Of a stretch of DNA of 64,000 bases, positions 22,816 to 33,669 are shown one piece after another (position 1 is the first letter of the stretch; every line of letters begins with the position of its first letter). The translations under genes and the position numbers were made by a program. The notes under the pieces were generated by a model that was not told where the DNA came from, ran no database searches, and saw only the letters and a list, made by a program, of their open reading frames with translations. Source of the DNA: Exophiala sp. HKRS030 (lineage: Eukaryota > Ascomycota > Eurotiomycetes > Chaetothyriales > Herpotrichiellaceae); contig JAHWDD010000002.1 of assembly GCA_023897205.1 (NCBI GenBank), positions 7,254,001 to 7,318,000 of the forward strand, given 5' to 3'.

Positions 22816-23823
22816 ATGTCTCGCCCTTTACAGGGAAAAGTTGCTATCGTCACGGGAGGCTCGCGAGGTGAGTATAGAGGAATGCAAGACACGAAAGGGC
22901 CAATCCTAATAATACTACCAAGGGATCGGCGCTGAGATTTCAAAAGAGCTGGCACGGAGAGGGGCTTCCGTCGCTCTGACTTATGTTTCATCACCTAAGG
23001 GAGCACAGGCAACAATCTCTCAGATCGAGTCCGAGTCCGGTGGGAGTGTGCAAGCCATTGCTATACAAGCCGACTGCGCTGAACCGACGACGGCGGCTCC
23101 AAGACTGGTAGCAGAGGTGGTCAAGAAATTCGGAAGTCGGATCGACATTATAGTCAACAATGCTGCAAACGGGAGTGATCAAACACTGAATGAAGTCGAC
23201 CGCGAGATATTCGACACAATGTTTCACACAAATGTCCTCTTCCCGTTGCTGCTGGTCAAGGAGAGTGTACAGTACTTGAGCAAAGGAAGCCGCATCGTCA
23301 ACATTTCCTCGTCTGGAGCGCGATCACGTACGTGGTTTTTCTTGCCTTTCCCACGAATCCAGGTAAGGTCAGGTACTAATCAGTCACTTCTCTGTAGCCA
23401 TGCCGTACTCGATTCTCTACTCGGCAACCAAAGCTGCTTTGGAAAGTATCACAAGAACACTAGCGGCACAGCTCGGTATGTATATATCGTCGTCAATCAC
23501 GTGGTATCTCTGACCAGCCTTTGTTATTTCAGGTGAATCGCACGAGACTACAGTCAACGCTGTCAATCCTGGACCAGTCAAGACTGACATGTAAGAATGT
23601 ACATGCGTGCGTGAGAGGATCTGTAGACTAACGATAGAATAGGTGGAATGCGACCGATAGTGTTGAGGATGTTGAAAAGCCCATCATCCAGCGAACCCTA
23701 GCTGCGAAACGCATCGGTCTCGTGGACGATATTGCACCCATTGTGGCATTCCTGTGTGACCCCAGTGCCAGATGGGTCACGGCCAACGTCACTTGCGCAA
23801 ATGGAGGGTTGATCATGCTTTGA
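22816..23823 (+). CDS. Short-chain dehydrogenase/reductase
   Basis: Five exons (22816-22867, 22923-23327, 23398-23475, 23533-23590, 23643-23823) encode a 257-aa classical SDR. The Rossmann motif TGGSRGIG is split by intron 1; NNAA follows at the end of beta-4, the catalytic serine in NISSSGA, and the catalytic YSATK pair just after intron 2. The C-terminal PGPVKTDMW and the closing ANGGLIML are typical of fungal 3-oxoacyl-ACP-reductase-like/versicolorin-reductase-like SDRs. NADP preference is suggested by the arginine in the glycine-rich loop. Substrate unknown. It lies divergently beside the PhyH gene and upstream of a Zn2Cys6 regulator. Confidence 0.92.
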
Positions 23824-24565
23824 ATGTGAGCCCGCTTTGGCATACTTGCGTGCATGTAGCGGACAGTACAGTGTGCAAAGGGCCATACCAGTTTCCGTGG
23901 TAGAGGGAGAGACAGGAATCGTGCACAGTATTTTGAAATCTTCGTATTCCTACTAGGTCATATCTATGTCGACTGTATTGTAACTGTGGGAGATTTCTTC
24001 CGACAAATATGCCCTGGCCAAGAGATGAATGTAACCTTTCGATATCTCACCAATCTTCACAGGACTTACAGTAGACATGGTAGGGATATCACTTCTCACC
24101 TACCAGGATCATCCGTAGGGGCCTTATCATCTTATCGCAGGCTACAATATCTTATCTAACCGCCAATCTGGTTACTTTCGGTATAGTCTAATGTCAGCTC
24201 GGAAGGAATTGCCACCCCCGCACTTTTCCCTGAATCTCGACCTGTCCTACGGAGTAGTTACATAATAGGTACCCGAGTGATTCGTGCGCCCCCTTGCACC
24301 GGAATTGTCATCTTCATTCTACGGATTCAAAGGAAGCTCTGGATGCTACCCGGACTCACTTGACCCGATGGCTCCTACGTGCGCTCACCTGGACTGAAGC
24401 ACAGTGAGTACTCAAATCAGTACTTTTCAGCGTCGATATCTTGAACATCATCTAAGGCTTATCAGAACAACGAACCAGTCATCCTCATCGCTGGCCTCCC
24501 CTACCAATTGTGATCATAGAGGCGAACACTCACTGGGATTGCCACCACAGCAACAAACATCTACA
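23824..24565. promoter_or_regulatory. Intergenic upstream of Zn2Cys6 factor
   Basis: A 740-bp spacer with one TACGGAGTA at 24248-24256 and no gene. A GTG-initiated in-frame extension of the downstream regulator (from 24404) was not accepted. Confidence 0.4.
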
Positions 24566-26169
24566 ATGGGGGACAAACAGCCCTACAAGCCACCCAATCA
24601 AGCCCGATATCCAAAGGCCATTCGACCTCGTTTCTTGCGAAGCAAGTCAGGATGCCTTGGCTGTAGGATTCGACGCAAGAAGTGTGACGAGCAGAAACCG
24701 GCCTGCAAAAGCTGCCAAAAACAGCAGCTTATCTGTGCCTGGCCGAATGGTGATCATGACATCCCACAGTCGCACGGATTTGCGTGGCAAATCAACCTGA
24801 AAGCAGGGGGAAGGGTCTCGAAAACGCCCATATCAGTCAGCAAGCCCTGTGCTCGTCAGGTCCCGCCGCATGAGACCTCTCAAAATATAATAAGGGATGC
24901 TTCTAGAGATCACGATGTCATTTGCGATCTCGGATGGCCTGGTGTTCCGATCAGTTTGCAGGGTTCCAATCACTTCCACATGCTCATCGAACACTATGTC
25001 AAAATTACTAGCCACGTATTGACTGGTCGTGAAAATCACACAAATCCATTCTTGTCCCCGACCCTCGAGTTAGCTGCTGCAGATAACTTGGTTATGCACG
25101 CTGTGCTAGCCGTCAGTGGGATCCATTGCCAGCATGTAACCAAGGATCCGGATGTGCTAGTGACGACTTACAAGCACTACGGAACCGTTCTCAAAGGACT
25201 CAAGTACGCATTGACACACTGGGTCGAGAGAACCTCACCCGAGAAATCGCTGAGTCTTCTCTTGGTGGCTATTCTCATGTGCATGTATGAGGTAGGCTAC
25301 CCCACTACAGCCGTCGAGATATGCCAGTCTAATTGATCTGACATTATTCTACATAGGCTCTGGGAGGTAATGACAATGGCGCCATGTCGCTCCACGTGAG
25401 AGCTGCACGTGAATTCTGCTCACATCTCATCACGAGAGAACCGATGGCAAGGAGTTTACCGCTTGCCGGAATACTCTTTGAAGCTTACGCCTATTTTGCA
25501 GCCCTTTCCCATTTAGAACGACGAGCACTCGAGTTGATGCCGGATCAAGATCCGATTATTTCAGATATTGACTGCATCAAAACGTATCAAACTTTCGGCT
25601 CTTATATGGGCTGCGCGTATCAGCTTTACGAGCTGATCCCTACCATCTCTCGATTGGTCCTGTATGAAAAGCGAAGCATCTCTCGAAACGACGATCCAAA
25701 ATTGCAAGCTCTCTACGAGGACACGAAGAGAGCTGTCGCTGACTGGACACCCGATGAACATCAAGCACACAATTATGCTGAAACAATGGCGGGCATGATT
25801 GTGCAGAAAACGTTGCTCATGCTTCTTCACGAATGTCGCATTGTAGAAGGTCAAGGCCCTCAGCATGTCATGCGAGACATTCAACCCCTCATTGAAGAGA
25901 CCATGTCGCTCGCCGAAATTATTAGTAAAGAGCCGGTAAGCTGCGTCCTCGCATGGCCCATGATGATTACAGGCTCGATGATGGTTGAAAAAAGGCAACG
26001 TCACCGTTTACTGAGTCTCTTTGGAACTCACCCCACCCACACCGCGCTCGCGGAGCAGACAGTCCGGCTGCTCAACCTGGTCTGGGAAGATGATGACAAA
26101 AGTGTGTTCGGGATCACTGGTCTCGGGACCGTTGCTAAACAACACAAGACATATATGTGTTATGCGTGA
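24566..26169 (+). CDS. Zn2Cys6 transcription factor (Fungal_trans_2 type)
   Basis: Two exons (24566-25291, 25357-26169) give 512 aa. The zinc cluster GCLGCRIRRKKCDEQKPACK then SCQKQQLIC lies near residue 30 with the spacing typical of the Fungal_trans_2 (PF11951) regulators. The remainder is helical and includes HYVKITSHVLTG and LLLVAILMCMYE|ALGG spanning the intron, as is usual for this family. The first in-frame ATG is at 24566 (MGDKQPY). Its tail faces the tail of the APC permease. It sits between the SDR/PhyH pair and the permease/P450 group and could control either. Confidence 0.88.
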
Positions 26170-26437
26170 CTTTAGACTAGCTTCTGGCATATCCGGGCCG
26201 CACATTGTAACGAAATACTTATATATGATGAAACAATGGTTGATGTCAAATAAGATTGACTGGTAGCTACCCAAGAATTCTGCCAACGACGGGAATAATT
26301 TAACGTAACATGTTCTGGACGAGTCCGGCAATCGCTTAACCCTTTGTCTAGTCGAGCACACCCACCCCCACAACTAGATAACAACTCTGCCCCCATTGTT
26401 TTCCAGTCTCAGTGTACGCCCGTCTTTTGTCTTTGTT

Positions 26438-28084
26438 TCAGCTGACCTCAGTCGCACCTCGAGATTTAGCCGAGGGACGTACGAACCAATCAATGGTGGC
26501 TGCTAAAAGGACTCCCACCACCACTACAGAGGCCCAATTCATGTACGCTGGCTTGACAGGGAGATAAAGAGGGAAACAAAGCCATACGCTGATGAAAAGG
26601 CACCATATAAGAGCAACGTAGATAATCGGAGTGCCGAATCCACGAAGGTTCAACCATCTCTGGGAAGGCAGATAATCCCGACCTCTGTAGAGGGCACAGC
26701 CAAAGGTCAATGAGTAGCTGACTGTTCCGAGAACAACGGCACCCCCTAGTATTGCATTCAGTGCTGTCAGAGAGCCGAGCTGGATCGCACCCAACGCGAG
26801 CACGAGAAATAGATTGACTACCATGGCGTTGCAGGGAAGACTATCGGTGGCTGACAGTTTTGACGTCCAGTTGGAAAAGGGGAACTGATTCTCTCGTGAC
26901 AAAGACCAGTAAAGCCGGCTCCAGCTGGTGAATGTTGAGACATTGGCGATGTAGAAGCTTAGGATGACGCCGATGGTGCCAATCGTTGCGAGAGCGTTGG
27001 AACGACATGAGTCGAACAAGAGTTGGATGATCGGCTGATGTCCCACTGGCGCCAGGAGATTCTCCGGCTTGGTTATACAGAATGAATACACAATTGTCAT
27101 GACGAATCCAGTTATGGCACTGATGACAGATGATCCGATGATGACCTGTGGGACCTGCTTCGTTGGCCGGTCAAGCTCGTCCGTGATGTGCGTGATGGCG
27201 ACAAATCCGCTGACGCACAGAACAGACGGTAACAGGGCGAGGAAGAAGACGACGCCGTTAGATGACCAGCCAGATTCGTTGACCACGTCCACAAAAACCT
27301 CGTGGGCAGGGGGCTTGGGAGTAGCTCGGACGAGAAGGCTGACGAGGATGAAGATTGCTGTAACATTGATCACTCCAAACGCGGCGATCAAGGTCGGGCC
27401 CAACGCGTGAAAGATGTATGGGAGATTGATCACAAAGCCTGCCACAGCCCAGGCACAGTAGACGAGATAGTATTGCCACTGGGGTGGCATATATCCTGGG
27501 TTAAGTGCCATTGCAAGCCCAAGTGTGAGCTGAGCCAGGTAGAGATCAGAAGCGATGGCGATGAACCACCATGTTGCCGTTGTTGTCCAGCCCACAAGAA
27601 AACCGAAGAACTTTGCGCATTTTGTAGGAGCAAGATGCTGAACCCAGTATGCCGGCCCTTGTAGAGTGAGAGATGTCAGTAACGTTGGTCACGGCTTTAG
27701 CCAGCCAGATAGTTGGGAAGAATGCTATGAGCGAGAGGGGGAATGAACAGAATGAGTAATTGAGGCTACAGGCTTCTGACCTGAAGAATGCGGGATCGAG
27801 GAAGCAATCTCTGCCACCGCTAACCCAAGAATCAATTGGAAGAATGAACCAAACAGGAATGCCCAGATATAGTATGGCGATCCTCCGAGACCAATCACAA
27901 GAGACAAATAGGCCCCAATGGCGAGAGGTGTGCATGTGATGGAAAAGTTCATGGCCAGAGAATGCCAGAGGTTGAAATGGACTTTTGGCTGGACTTCGCC
28001 CATGATTTCGCCGTCACCGCTTGGTTGAGTATCATTTTCAGTCCAAGTCATGATATCCTGCTTGCTCATATTGGGTTGGTCCAT
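26438..28084 (-). CDS. APC-family amino acid/choline/GABA permease
   Basis: Two exons (28084-27781, 27657-26438) encode about 507 aa with twelve predicted membrane helices. The first helix region (MNFSITCTPLAIGAYLSLVIGLGG) and the consensus AEIASSIPHSSGPAYWVQHL, rebuilt across the intron, are diagnostic of the fungal APC/ACT subfamily that includes GABA permeases and the choline carrier Hnm1. A long ITHITDELDRPTKQVPQVI loop is the typical APC cytosolic loop. The likely role is proton-coupled import of an amine or amino acid, which would suit the nearby amine oxidase, but substrate cannot be read out. Starts at 28084 or 28066 are both possible. It is divergent from the CYP52-like gene. Confidence 0.9.
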
Positions 28085-28677
28085 CGCTGAATTGATATGT
28101 CGAGTTTGTGCGGTGAAAGGGATCAGTGTGGCGAGTCATGGGGTATTTCTACGAGGCATACATGTTCTCTCACGATCTCTTTATACCATTAACCTGGAAG
28201 GAGACCAGCTAGCCATCATGGCATCCTAGAAGATGAGTGAGAGGACTTCGTATTAACGGCTCAAAGAACCAATCGGCAATCTGTCTCCCCGCAAAAGAAA
28301 CCGACGTGCCGCACTGGCCACCAGAATGAGCCGTGAGCTAAATGGGCATCTACCAAACCAGGATACGCGGTCGGAAATCACATCTGGACCGATCCCTTCA
28401 GTCTGGCGAACGCTATGTGGTCAATCCCCAATCTTGGTTGCTGATCGTTATCTAACCGCCATCTCGGAAACTCTACGTTACAAGCTGGCCCTATGATGCG
28501 GGGAGACTCGCGAGGTGGGGTACTTTGTGGTGAACACACCCCGCCAACCGCTCCTTTGAAACAGTTAGATACACATATAAGAATATAATGATAGCAGAGA
28601 TGAGTGAGAAACAACAACTTTATCATACCAGATCTGTTCTTGGCTCCGAACTTGTTCTACCATCCTCATTGTAAACC
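28085..28677. promoter_or_regulatory. Divergent promoter permease/P450
   Basis: About 590 bp shared by the permease and the CYP52-like P450. It contains GGACCGAT (28386-28393), an octamer repeated upstream of the FMO at 30495-30502, and a CGG-N1-CGG near 28371. No gene. Confidence 0.4.
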
Positions 28678-30404
28678 ATGGATTCTATTATCGCTATCTG
28701 GCCCGCCGTCGTGGTGGGAATTAGTGTTACATACATCTTGGGATATATCTGGCGCGAGATTCATCATGCACGACGAGCACGTCAGTTAGGATGCAAACCA
28801 GCTTTTGTACGACCCAGCAGATTGCCTTTCGGCATTGATATTATGCTTCGCTATATGAGATCTACTGAGGCACAAAACCAACAAAATGACGACCTCGTCG
28901 TCTACGATGAACTTGATCAGCGCCCTACATGGTATCAGAACATACTAGGCAACTGGCACCATGTGACCGTGGACCCGAAGAATGTGCAAGCGATACTGGC
29001 AACACAGTTCAATAATTTTGAGCTTGGTCCTCTGCGCTCCGGGGTGTTCAGCCCATTCATCGGAAAAGGCATTTTCACTAGCGATGGCAAAGAATGGTAT
29101 GTTGAATATGATCCCTCTCACCGTCCACGAGTTTCATGCTTATGTGAAGACCCAGGTCGCACTCCCGAGGGCTTTTGAGGCCCCAATTTACGCGAGCACA
29201 GGTTGCTGACTTGGCTTTGGAAGAGACTCATGTCCAAGCCCTCTTCGACTGTTTGCCAGTGAACCCAGACTCATGGACTGCCACGGTCGATCTTGCTCCT
29301 CTGTTTTTCCGCCTAACACTTGACTCAGCCACGGAATTCCTCTTCGGGCAAAGCGTGCACTCTCAGAAAGCTGCCACAATGATAGCGACGAAAGAAACTG
29401 GTCAGCAAGAACTCGAATGGGCATCCTTCGGGCAATGTTTTGACAATGCCAACTTGGGGGTGTGTTATCGTTCTCGCTTAATGGACCTATACTACCTTTA
29501 CTCGCCTCTGTCATTCCGCAGGAATTGTCGCGAGGTCCACCGATTTGCAGATTACTACGTGAGACGAGCTCTGGAATCGGACATGTCATCGAGCAACGAC
29601 GCAGAGAAGGTGGCCACGAAGCAACACACCTATGTCTTTCTGGACGAGCTCGTGAAAGTGACAAAAGACCCCCAAGAACTCCGAGGTCAGCTTTTGAATA
29701 TTCTACTTGGTAAGTTGGCTTACTTCCCTCCTTTGATGCAAGAAAACTCTCCTCGAGGTCTTTCACTTTTCGCTGACTTGACTATTGGAGCTGGCCGAGA
29801 TACAACCGCGGGCTTACTCGGGTGGACATTCTACCTCCTCGCTCGAAACCCAGAGATCTACACTATCCTTCGCAAAGCCATTATCGATCATTTTGGCGCA
29901 TACCCTTCCACAGAAAACATCTCCTTTGAGACTCTCAAATCATGTACGTATCTACAAAACGTCATGTCAGAGGTCCTACGTCTTCATCCAATCGTGCCAG
30001 AGAACAGTCGACGTGCCGTCAGAGATACAACACTTCCACGGGGCGGCGGTGTGGACGGTACTTCGCCAGTGTACATTCGTAAAGGCTCGGAGGTGGCCTA
30101 CAATGTGCATATCATGCATCGACGTACAGATATCTGGGGGCCTGATGCCCATGAGTTCAAACCTGAGAGATGGAATCATCGCAAGACTGGGTGGGAGTAT
30201 CTCCCTTTCAATGGCGGACCACGAATCTGCCTAGGCCAACAATTTGCTCTGACTGAAGCTGGCTATGTTATTGCCAGAATTGTGCAAAGGTTTGATCAAA
30301 TCGAAAGCATGGACACAGAAGCGATCACACGGCATCGTTATACAGTGACCACATCACCCGTTAACACGCTTGTGAGATTGCACAATGCTGTATCATTAAA
30401 GTGA
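28678..30404 (+). CDS. CYP52-like cytochrome P450 (fatty acid/alkane hydroxylase type)
   Basis: Three exons (28678-29096, 29156-29709, 29791-30404) give 528 aa. An N-terminal membrane anchor (WPAVVVGISVTYILGYIW) is followed by a CYP52-like body: FTSDGKEWSHSRGLLRPQF rebuilt over intron 1, oxygen-binding AGRDTTAGLLGW rebuilt over intron 2, ExxR as EVLR, and the haem loop FNGGPRICLGQQFALTE. CYP52 and related CYP539/CYP584 enzymes omega-hydroxylate alkanes and fatty acids at the ER; hydroxylation of a long aliphatic chain is therefore the best guess. It is followed 300 bp downstream, in the same direction, by a flavin monooxygenase. Confidence 0.93.
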
Positions 30405-30493
30405 AAAGGATAGTTAAGTTATTTAGTAGATCAAGAGAGTGCTCTATCCGCAAATATGGGTCTAGATTGTGTCGCGAAAAGGGTTCCGGCCCG

Positions 30494-30500
30494 CGGACCG
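30494..30500. promoter_or_regulatory. CGGACCG candidate regulator site (FMO promoter)
   Basis: A CGG-N1-CCG inverted pair about 200 bp upstream of the FMO start, inside a GC-rich patch. The same heptamer occurs upstream of the 2OG oxygenase and of the SDR at 51242. Confidence 0.3.
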
Positions 30501-30701
30501 ATTTTCCAGAAGTCCATTGATCGTGGTTATAACTGTGTCTTTGAGCCTTTAGTAGTCTCGGCTAAGGGCCTTATCGACCAAACCATCTGCAAATGACTAT
30601 GCCATAAGTTACAGCTCTCCCGAGAACCGATGTAGAAGCAAGGCTTCAAATTTTCTGATGAGCTGACTCTGAATCTAACTTACCGTGGAAAACAATAAAA
30701 A

Positions 30702-31991
30702 ATGTCTCGCACGAAGCCATTCAAGATAGCAATAGTGGGCGGTGGCCTTGGTGGTCTTGCATTGGCGATCGGACTTCACCGACGAGGAGTTCCAATACAT
30801 GTGTACGAATCCGCGCCAGAGTTTTCCGAGATTGGAGCAGGACTCACATTCGCGACCAATGCCATCCGCGCTCTTGGCCTAATTGATCCTGATCTCGTGG
30901 TCGGGTTTCGCAAACACTTCAAGAAAAATCCGCCAGGATTCTTCATGAACATTCGCTTTGCTGTGAACCCCAAGCCTGGAAATGAAGGTCAAAACGACTA
31001 CAAAATGGGCGATCTCTTGTACGAGCTTCGGGACGACGAAGAATGTGGGTATATTCATCGAGCAAGACTCTTAGAGGTTATGGTTGGTCTGCTCCCTCCG
31101 AATCTCTGTTCCTTCCGGAAAACTTTGGTCGACATTGAAGAGCTTTCACGGGCTGAAGGAGACGGAGTGAATCTGGTTTTCTCTGATGGTACCAATGCCA
31201 AAGCCGATGCTGTTATAGGCTGTGACGGTATTAAGAGCTTAACTAGAGCAAAGATTGCTGGGAAGGAGATCCCGCCTCGTTTCACAGGCGACGTTGTGTA
31301 TCGGCACATGTTTCCGATTGAAACTGTTGTTGAAGCGCTCGGTGAGGAACGTGCTCATGTTCCTCACTTACTTTTCAGTTATGGGACAGTGATGGTTCAC
31401 TATCCAGTTGGCGACGGGTCCATGGTCAACATGGTGGCAATTCACGCCACTGGTGCTGATGAATGGGAAGGAGGTGGAGATTGGGTAAAGCCCGTCAGCA
31501 AGGAAAAAGTTTTAGGAGCATTGAAAGATTGGGATCCTGCAATCCTTCGATTGATGAGTGGCATGCCAGATTTCAAGGAGTGGGCCTTGTTTGACTGCGC
31601 TCACGGAGAGAAATACTATCGCGGTCGTCTCTGCATATTGGGTGATGCAGCACACGCCGCAACGCCGCACAATGGAGGGGGGGCAGGTATGGCCATGGAA
31701 GACGCCTATGCTTTGAGCCAGGTAATCAGCCGTGTCTCGAATGCGCATGAATTGGAGTATGCCTTCGAGATATATGATTCTATTCGACGGCAACGGACGC
31801 AGAGATTCGTGCACAATGGGAGATCAAGTGGGAAAACGTGGCAGCTGAGGGATGACTACGCAAAGGATGTTCCATCAAAGCTTAAGGAACAACTTGACGC
31901 GAAGTTCAAATGGATATGGTACCACGACTTGAAGGCTGAAACCGACCAAGCATTGGCACAGATATCATTTGGAAAGGGAGCATCGTTGTAG
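30702..31991 (+). CDS. FAD-dependent aromatic monooxygenase (salicylate-hydroxylase-like)
   Basis: Intron-free 429-aa flavoprotein of the PF01494 class A monooxygenases. The GxGxxG motif is GGGLGG near residue 14, the DG motif is GCDGIKS near 174, and the GD motif is LGDAAHAATPHNGGGAGMAMED near 315. Family members hydroxylate salicylate or related phenolic acids with NAD(P)H; in fungi many serve in polyketide or aromatic metabolism. Length is normal and it lacks the ADC extension of the paralogous gene at 9141-11433. The promoter carries the motif CGGACCG about 200 bp upstream. It forms a compact group with the CYP52-like P450 and the 2OG oxygenase. Confidence 0.93.
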   Translation: MSRTKPFKIAIVGGGLGGLALAIGLHRRGVPIHVYESAPEFSEIGAGLTFATNAIRALGLIDPDLVVGFRKHFKKNPPGFFMNIRFAVNPKPGNEGQNDYKMGDLLYELRDDEECGYIHRARLLEVMVGLLPPNLCSFRKTLVDIEELSRAEGDGVNLVFSDGTNAKADAVIGCDGIKSLTRAKIAGKEIPPRFTGDVVYRHMFPIETVVEALGEERAHVPHLLFSYGTVMVHYPVGDGSMVNMVAIHATGADEWEGGGDWVKPVSKEKVLGALKDWDPAILRLMSGMPDFKEWALFDCAHGEKYYRGRLCILGDAAHAATPHNGGGAGMAMEDAYALSQVISRVSNAHELEYAFEIYDSIRRQRTQRFVHNGRSSGKTWQLRDDYAKDVPSKLKEQLDAKFKWIWYHDLKAETDQALAQISFGKGASL

Positions 31992-32483
31992 GGAATAGAG
32001 ATACCCCTGAGTGATCTTGGATAGTCATTGGTCTGCAATAAACTCTGCCAAAAACAATTGAACTCTCGGGTTATTATTCTCAGGATTCTATATCGTGAGG
32101 CGCCCTCCTTTATTGTAATAACCGTTTGCCTTGGAACTACCAACAAAGGATTCTGCTACGTATTAGTCATTGAATCGTGAGATAGAGATTAAGAAAGCCA
32201 AATATTAATGGGGCACATAACGTAGTAAAGACATTGGGATCTCTCTTCTTGCTCAGAATGTAGTCCGGAATTACATCAATATCATGTAGCTAGAAGAGGA
32301 AACAAGGAAGGTCTCGATTGAAGTGAATACTGTTATGGCAAGAATAATTCTAGCCTAGAACACCCATGCCGGGCTTCGACTTATGCTCTTGCTATCACGG
32401 GCCTTGGACTTGAATCTAGTTCCTTCTGCTTCTGTTGAATCATACTAGCTTAGAGTCAGTATCTCCATTCAGCGTTTGTTATC
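31992..32483. other. Convergent intergenic
   Basis: About 490 AT-leaning bases between the tails of the FMO and the 2OG oxygenase. I see no gene in it. Confidence 0.5.
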
Positions 32484-33669
32484 TTAAAACCCGACAAACC
32501 TGAAATTTTTGTCCACTGCTTGGCGAAAATACTCTGCAACAGTCACTGGAGGACTTAATACAGGGTGGTTAGTGGATAGGTTTCTTTATATGGCTATTGC
32601 TGACTTACTATTTCTTCTTTGGACCTTGCAGAACGTAGTCCTTGCGGCTTTGGTTGAAATAGGCAATAGAGTATCGAGATGGCGACGCCCCAGTGTCCTT
32701 GGCTCGCACCCGGTGGAAATTTGACTTCAATCGATCGTCCGACCATGCCACTGGATCATGTTAGTAGCCCATGTATAGAATAGTTCACCTTTAACCTACT
32801 CAGCATGTCACCAATGTTGACCACAATAGGTCCAGTCTTCGCTGGCAGCGGAGTGAAGATATCTCCAGAAGCAAAACTTGTTGAAGACTCTCTTCCCGGG
32901 CAGATCTCGAGACCATCCTCATTGTCCCGCTGGAATAGTAGCGTCAGACAGCCAATATCAGTGTGAGACCCAGCTCTCCAGGTGCCAGCTCCGCCGTTGG
33001 TAGGTGGGTAATGGATAAGGCGAAGTTGGGTTAAAGAGTCTGGTTTCGTCGGGTCATTAGCGATGTGGAAGTAGTCTTCCGAAAAGCCAAGAGCGGTTGC
33101 AAAGCAAGATACTGGCTAATTAGTATTCTAATCAATACATATGGTTCAAGGTACTTTGTTGCTTACAAACATCGTCGGATATCTTTGCACACTTCTCAAT
33201 AAAGGCTGTGGTTGTGCTGCGAAAATTGGGAACATCTTCATCGCTGGGCCACTCAGAGTTTCTTTGAAGCCACAAAGACTCTTTCTCGTCGTACACTCCG
33301 GTGCTTGGTCGTAACTGGGCCTGAGAAAGGTATCTTGTCAAAAACGTTCACTTCAGAAGAGACGTATCCTACCTTATATTCCCAACCATTATTCGTTTCT
33401 TTGCTGTGTGGAATTTTCTTCTTCACATCGGGTGGTAGATCGAAGAAGGCTTTTGAAATCGCAAATTGAGCTTCAATTTCGTTGACTTCAATCCCATGAT
33501 CCACCAGTGTCATGAATCCAGCCGTTTCAGCGGCGTGTACAAGTTGATGAGTGATCTCATCTCTGCGCTGCTCAAAATCTACCGAAGGAATTAGCAGCTA
33601 ATTTATTCAAAGTTGAGATTATACTGTCTGACCCTTCAAGGAAATGACTGGCACGAGACGGTCTGCCAT
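32484..33669 (-). CDS. 2-oxoglutarate/Fe(II) oxygenase (isopenicillin-N-synthase-like)
   Basis: Six exons (33669-33633, 33578-33373, 33320-33167, 33111-32800, 32750-32609, 32553-32484) join in frame to about 306 aa. The N-terminal DIOX_N-type part carries the motifs GFMTLVDHGI and AFFDLPPDVKKKI. The catalytic 2OG-FeII_Oxy domain has the first His/Asp as HTDIGCLTLLFQ, then NIGDML, a second His in LKSNFHRVRA and the oxoglutarate-binding SRYSIAYF. All three iron ligands are present. Fungal members hydroxylate, desaturate or cyclise metabolites; substrate unknown. It is transcribed toward the FMO. A CGGACCG site lies about 230 bp upstream of its start. Confidence 0.9.

Noticed and set aside
24404..24565. 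N-terminal extension of the Zn2Cys6 factor from a GTG codon
   Set aside because: There is no ATG in the extension; the first ATG at 24566 leaves the zinc cluster at the usual position.
16451..33669. Classical biosynthetic gene cluster with PKS/NRPS/terpene synthase
   Set aside because: No ketosynthase, adenylation or terpene-synthase motif is visible in any frame of the window.
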